Of a stretch of 27,589 nucleotides of DNA, positions 23,872 to 27,589 are shown in pieces (position 1 is the stretch's first letter; every line of letters begins with the position of its first letter). The DNA lies in assembly GCA_910579085.1 (NCBI GenBank), contig CAJTRU010000007.1, positions 68,544-96,132 on the forward strand, written 5' to 3'. The DNA comes from an uncultured Lachnospiraceae bacterium. Its GTDB lineage: Bacteria; Bacillota; Clostridia; Lachnospirales; Lachnospiraceae. Both the position numbers and the translations under genes were made by a program. The notes beneath the pieces were generated by a model. That model did not search any database and was not told where the DNA came from. It saw nothing but the letters and a program-made list of their open reading frames with translations.

Positions 23872-24318
23872 TTACGCTTCCTGGACAACTACCTTCAGTT
23901 CACCTGTAACCTTTGGATGAAGTTTAATAGCAAGATTATATGTTCCTGGGCTTTTTACTGGTACATCAAGTGTCATCTTCTTTTTATCAATGTCATATCC
24001 AAGCTGTTCTTTTATAGCAGAAGCAATCTCCTTTGTTGAAACAGAACCAAAGCTCCTGCCGCCTGAACCTGTTTTAATCGAAACCTTTACAGACTTATCC
24101 TTTAACTCATCTGCAAATGCCCTTGCCTCATCAAGCTTTTCCTGTGCAACCTTCTCTTCATGCTGTTTTTGGAGTTTTAATTCATTCAGGTTCTTTGCCG
24201 TTGCCTCCCTGCCAAGATTTTTCTTAAAAATAAAATTCCTTGCATATCCATCACTTACTTTTACAATTTCACCCTTTTTACCAAGTGATTTTACATCTTC
24301 TAATAAAATTACTTCCAT
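23872..24318 (-). CDS. rplI: 50S ribosomal protein L9
   Basis: A 148-residue L9 of normal length. The N-terminal RNA-binding domain has MEVILLEDVKSLGKKGEIVKV and the signature GYARNFIFKKNLGREAT, the long connecting helix follows (about 40-75), and the C-terminal domain has the GGRSFGSVSTKEIA segment. The ATG at 24318 is one base beyond the gdpP stop codon, and the AAGGAG site lies inside the end of gdpP, so the two are translationally coupled. The gene is followed by dnaB after 57 bases. Confidence 0.97.
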   Translation of the reverse strand: MEVILLEDVKSLGKKGEIVKVSDGYARNFIFKKNLGREATAKNLNELKLQKQHEEKVAQEKLDEARAFADELKDKSVKVSIKTGSGGRSFGSVSTKEIASAIKEQLGYDIDKKKMTLDVPVKSPGTYNLAIKLHPKVTGELKVVVQEA

Positions 24319-24319
24319 T

Positions 24320-26368
24320 TTATATTTCTCCTTCCTCAATCATATTATCAATCTGTTTCCTTATAATCCCCTTTGCTTCTTCCATGCTTGTATCTTTAAG
24401 CTGTGCTCCTGCCATATTAATATGCCCGCCGCCTCCAATCCTTTCCATCATAAGCTGTACATTCACCTCATCTATGGAACGGGCACTTATATAAATCTTA
24501 CCTTTATATTTAGTAAGCACAAAAGAAGCTTTTACACCATTTATATCAAGAAGCGAATTAGCAATTTTAGAAGCAACTACAGTTGGTGATTCCACCCCTT
24601 CTGACTGGCTCTCAGATATTGCATACACATTTTTATAAAGTTCTGTATCTTGTATTGCAGCAGCACGTACTTTATACTCTGTTAAATCCTCACGGAAAAC
24701 TTTCCTTACCCTGACAGAGTCCGCCCCGCTTCTTCTAAGATATGCCATTGCTTCAAAAGTTCTTACACCTGTCCTGTTTGAAAAATAATTTGTATCAATC
24801 ATAATTCCTGCATACATAGCCTCTGCTTCAGCAGGCCTCAGCTTAAGCCCATTGCCAATATACTGTAAAATTTCGGCAACCATTTCACATGCAGAAGACG
24901 CATAAGGCTCAATATAGAAAAGTACAGCCTTGTCAACTGCATCACCCGCCTGGCGGTGGTGGTCTATTACAACAACTGTCTGCGCCATTTCAATAAGTGC
25001 AGGGCATTCTGTATAGCTTCCCCTGTTTACATCAACAATAACAAGTACTGTACTTTCATCAACCAGGTCCATTGCCATCTCACCGCTTATTATCATATCA
25101 TCTTCATATTCTTTTGTATAAAACCTTTCTTTAATCGCATGTACAGATGAATCAGTATCACCAAGCACAATATGTGCTTTCCTGTTAAGAGTACGTGCAA
25201 TACGGTAAATCCCTACAGATGCACCAAATGCATCAACATCACTTATTGAATGTCCCATTACAACAACCCGTTCCTTGCCCTCAATAAGCTCCTTTAATGC
25301 ATGGGCTTTAACACGCGCCTTAACACGTGTATTTCTCTCAACCTGTACGCTTTTGCCACCAAAAAACAGTTCCTGGTCACCACTTTTAATAACTGCCTGG
25401 TCACCGCCACGCCCAAGTGCAAGGTCAATAGCTGCCCTTGCCAAATCATAACGCGCTGCAAAAGTTTCCTTTCCAACACCAATGCCTATACTTATAGTTG
25501 CTATCTGCCCGTTACCAATGCTTATATTGCGGATTTCTTCCAGTATGGAAAACCTGCCTGATTTCAGTTCTTGAAGATAGCATTGTTTAAATACAAAGAA
25601 AATCTTATCCTTTTCAATCTTTTTAGAAATAGCATCAATTCCTTGCATATATTTATTTATTTTCCTGTCAATAAGAGCTGTCATAAGCGACTGGCGGACT
25701 TCATCTATACTGTCAATAAGTTCATCATAATTATCAATATATAAAAGTCCTGCTACAAGGTTTTCCTCTTCCCTCTTCTGTTCCAGCTCCATCATATCAG
25801 TTTCATCATGCAGGAACAATGAAATAATTGTACTATAGTCAACAAGCTGGTTAATATCGCTTTGTACTTCAAGCTCCTGCATTTCCTCAGAAACCACCAG
25901 GCGCATATCTGCCCTGTAATACCTGTCTTTAAATTTTACATGTACAACTTTCAGGTCATAATCACGTGGCAGTTTTTCTGTTGTTATTTCTGGAAAAATA
26001 TTGCTGATATTCCGCCTTGCTGCCTTTTTATTAACAATTACTTTAATAAATTCTTCATTCCCCCATAAAAGATGGCCATCTTCATTTAAGATAGCATATG
26101 GGACTGCCAGGTTTTCAACAATTTCCATCTGGAGCTGCCCATAATTAACTGCAAATTCAATAAGCTCCCTTTGTAAACGCCTTTTACCTGTTGTTATAAT
26201 TACCACACACACAACTATGTATACAGCAAAATAAAAAAGCCCGGTTAAACCTGCTTTGATATTACATAAAAATAACTGCACATCCATTGCGGCAAAAAGA
26301 ACACTAAGCACCACAGGCCATCTTAAAAGTAACTTTAAAACACCCTTAAGCTTAACTTTATGGTTCAT
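24320..26368 (-). CDS. gdpP: GdpP-type cyclic-di-AMP phosphodiesterase (DHH family)
   Basis: GdpP hydrolyses the second messenger c-di-AMP and so tunes potassium uptake, wall stress and osmotic balance. The 682-residue protein has two membrane helices at about 15-34 and 40-59, a PAS-like sensor (about 85-165), a degenerate GGDEF domain whose signature is reduced to GRGGDQ at about 319-324 as is usual in this family, then the DHH domain with MGHSISDVDAFGA (371-383) and DHHR (469-472), and the DHHA1 domain ending in GGGGHINMAG. The metal-binding Asp and His residues are present. I start at ATG 26368 behind GAGGG; earlier in-frame ATGs at 26428 and 26380 lack sites and the first lies at the predicted transcription start. 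It heads the gdpP-rplI-dnaB unit. Confidence 0.95.
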   Translation of the reverse strand: MNHKVKLKGVLKLLLRWPVVLSVLFAAMDVQLFLCNIKAGLTGLFYFAVYIVVCVVIITTGKRRLQRELIEFAVNYGQLQMEIVENLAVPYAILNEDGHLLWGNEEFIKVIVNKKAARRNISNIFPEITTEKLPRDYDLKVVHVKFKDRYYRADMRLVVSEEMQELEVQSDINQLVDYSTIISLFLHDETDMMELEQKREEENLVAGLLYIDNYDELIDSIDEVRQSLMTALIDRKINKYMQGIDAISKKIEKDKIFFVFKQCYLQELKSGRFSILEEIRNISIGNGQIATISIGIGVGKETFAARYDLARAAIDLALGRGGDQAVIKSGDQELFFGGKSVQVERNTRVKARVKAHALKELIEGKERVVVMGHSISDVDAFGASVGIYRIARTLNRKAHIVLGDTDSSVHAIKERFYTKEYEDDMIISGEMAMDLVDESTVLVIVDVNRGSYTECPALIEMAQTVVVIDHHRQAGDAVDKAVLFYIEPYASSACEMVAEILQYIGNGLKLRPAEAEAMYAGIMIDTNYFSNRTGVRTFEAMAYLRRSGADSVRVRKVFREDLTEYKVRAAAIQDTELYKNVYAISESQSEGVESPTVVASKIANSLLDINGVKASFVLTKYKGKIYISARSIDEVNVQLMMERIGGGGHINMAGAQLKDTSMEEAKGIIRKQIDNMIEEGEI

Positions 26369-26443
26369 AAATACCCTCATTCTTTCTTTGTGCAATGCAA
26401 TGTAAAATCCTATGCACCACACCAACAATACGCTAACTATAAA

Positions 26444-26472
26444 ATTATATCATTATTATATTTCATAGTCAA
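26444..26472 (-). promoter_or_regulatory. Sigma-A promoter of gdpP-rplI-dnaB
   Basis: Minus strand TTGACT (26472-26467), 17-base spacer, TATAAT (26449-26444). The -35 begins only about ten bases past the stop of the methyltransferase gene. Confidence 0.88.
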
Positions 26473-26481
26473 ACTTATGGT

Positions 26482-27342
26482 TCATCTTTCCCAGCGTCCT
26501 GATGCCCCACAAGGCAGTACAAGCCCGTTAGTAGAAACAGGCAGGCCTATCTCCTGTGCTTCTGCTCTTCCACCATACTTTTTAACTACTTCAAGGTTTA
26601 ACATATAAGATAAAACTGCTGGCTGCAAACCTGTTGTATAAGAATTAACCAGTACAAATAATGGCTGGTCTGGCAATAACTGGACACAAAGTTTTAAAAA
26701 TGGATGTATTTTATCTTCTATCTTCCATATTTCACCTTTTGGGCCACGCCCATAAGAAGGAGGGTCCATAATAATAGCATCATATTTCCTGCCACGTCTT
26801 ATTTCACGCTCCACAAACTTTATACAGTCATCGACAATCCATCTTACAGGTGCATCTGCAAAACCAGACGCCACCATATTCTCCCTTGCCCATGAAACCA
26901 TTCCCTTTGAAGCATCAACATGGGTAACACTTGCTCCTGCTGCTACTGCTGCAAGCGTCGCCCCTCCTGTATATGCAAACAAATTAAGTACATTAATCTT
27001 TCTGCCCGAATTTCTTATTTTCTCTCCTGCCCAGTCCCAGTTTACTGCCTGTTCCGGAAAAAGCCCTGTATGCTTGAATTTAAAAGGCTGCAAATTAAAT
27101 CTCAGGTTCTTATACCCAATCTGCCATACATCAGGCAGGTTAAAAAACTTCCAGCTCCCACCACCTTTGCTGCTACGGTAATAATGCCCATTATGTTTTC
27201 TCCACCCTGCTGCCTTCTTCTCTGTATTCCATATAACCTGCGGGTCCGGACGTACAAGGATATAATCTCCCCATCTCTCCAGCTTCTCCCCACAAGATGT
27301 ATCTATAACTTCATAATCCTTCCATCCATCAGCAATCCACAT
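26482..27342 (-). CDS. RlmI/RlmK-like class I SAM-dependent methyltransferase
   Basis: A 286-residue protein related to the C-terminal methyltransferase of RlmI and RlmK, which modify 23S rRNA. After an N-terminal region with short beta strands (DYILVRPDPQVIWN), the SAM-binding motif I is NLFAYTGGATLAAVAAGA (120-137), the acidic motif II THVDASKGMVSWAREN (140-155), and motif IV MDPPSYG (192-198). It lacks an N-terminal PUA domain of full RlmI, so the target may be a different position of rRNA. I start at ATG 27342, with GGAGG five bases upstream; an ATG four codons earlier overlaps that site. It has its own promoter and no clear terminator before gdpP. Confidence 0.85.
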   Translation of the reverse strand: MWIADGWKDYEVIDTSCGEKLERWGDYILVRPDPQVIWNTEKKAAGWRKHNGHYYRSSKGGGSWKFFNLPDVWQIGYKNLRFNLQPFKFKHTGLFPEQAVNWDWAGEKIRNSGRKINVLNLFAYTGGATLAAVAAGASVTHVDASKGMVSWARENMVASGFADAPVRWIVDDCIKFVEREIRRGRKYDAIIMDPPSYGRGPKGEIWKIEDKIHPFLKLCVQLLPDQPLFVLVNSYTTGLQPAVLSYMLNLEVVKKYGGRAEAQEIGLPVSTNGLVLPCGASGRWER

Positions 27343-27417
27343 TTCAGCCTCCATCTTTAAACAATATATATTAATAAAATACTTTAACCTCCTGCTTTAC
27401 TTCTGGTTATATATCCA

Positions 27418-27446
27418 AGTGTACTTTATCAAATGGAATTAGTCAA
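27418..27446 (-). promoter_or_regulatory. Sigma-A promoter of the methyltransferase gene
   Basis: Minus strand TTGACT (27446-27441), 17-base spacer, TACACT (27423-27418). The leader of about 70 bases contains an unused strong AGGAGG about 45 bases before the start codon. Confidence 0.75.
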
Positions 27447-27489
27447 TCTTATTCAATTTATATAGTAAGATAATTTCCAGTTATCTTTT

Positions 27490-27589
27490 GTTGGAAGACG
27501 GACGCAGGGTTTCTGGTGTTCCACTAAATTATTCCATGACAGGGCACGCTTGCGCTACGTCAGCCCACGCAGCAGTGCATAGTATCCCT
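27490..27589. other. GC-richer right edge, unassigned
   Basis: The last hundred bases are clearly richer in G and C than the surrounding intergenic DNA. The minus strand can form a hairpin with GCAC and TGCG arms against CGCA and GTGC (about 27544-27578). Short open frames run off the edge but none can be identified. It may be the end of a neighbouring gene, an RNA, or a dispersed repeat. Confidence 0.4.

Noticed and set aside
24320..26368. GGDEF signature loss in GdpP as a novelty
   Set aside because: Degenerate GGDEF domains are normal in GdpP/YybT proteins.
1..27589. CRISPR arrays, tRNA or rRNA genes, insertion sequences
   Set aside because: No regularly spaced repeats, cloverleaf or rRNA-like stretches, or transposase-like frames were found on either strand.

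Overview
The window looks like a stretch of housekeeping chromosome from a low-GC Gram-positive anaerobe, most likely a Lachnospiraceae-type clostridium. The evidence is the low GC content (roughly 35-40% by eye), strong AGGAGG-type ribosome binding sites, consensus sigma-A promoters, HPr kinase, a GdpP-type c-di-AMP phosphodiesterase next to rplI and dnaB, and a PrsA-like lipoprotein foldase. No tRNA, rRNA, CRISPR array, transposase or integrase gene was seen. Nearly everything is on the minus strand; only pyrG and the gene after it read rightward. All starts below were chosen from ribosome binding sites and promoters, and several are shorter than the longest possible frame.

Layout. 1-509 (minus): 5' part of a very AT-rich P-loop ATPase gene that runs off the left edge. 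636-1088: a CheX-type gene with its own promoter and terminator. 2355-1309, 5938-2342, 6510-5950: translation order pth, mfd, prsA-like lipoprotein, in overlapping or abutting frames. 6583-7725: an HD-GYP-like protein with a degraded GYP motif. 7894-10800: uvrC followed by hprK; hprK probably also has its own promoter with a GC-rich dyad in its spacer. 10871-12142: a beta-lactamase-fold serine hydrolase lying between two near-identical promoters. 12298-15467: ftsH fused in frame to a complete HAD-IIB (Cof-type) phosphatase, then a small unknown protein and a strong terminator. 15468-15898: a 431-base gap with two long imperfect hairpins and the pyrG promoter. 15899-19154 (plus): pyrG, a gap with a 15-bp inverted repeat, and a membrane-anchored GHL10-family glycoside-hydrolase-like protein. 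19368-20467: coiled-coil protein plus cytoplasmic polysaccharide deacetylase, behind a dyad-rich leader. 20900-22249: pgi. 22471-26368: gdpP, rplI, dnaB operon. 26482-27342: an RlmI/RlmK-like methyltransferase. The last ~100 bases are distinctly GC-richer and unexplained.

How the genes fit together. DNA repair (mfd, uvrC), translation quality (pth, rplI), replication (dnaB), protein quality control (ftsH, prsA-like), central carbon and its regulation (pgi, hprK), nucleotide synthesis (pyrG), second-messenger turnover (gdpP, HD-GYP-like) and cell-wall work (GHL10, deacetylase) share the region. The standout is the FtsH-HAD fusion: both halves keep their catalytic motifs, and a methionine with an upstream purine-rich site at the junction could let the phosphatase also be made alone. 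It is the best candidate here for an undescribed molecular arrangement. It is an architecture read from sequence; its function is not known from these data.
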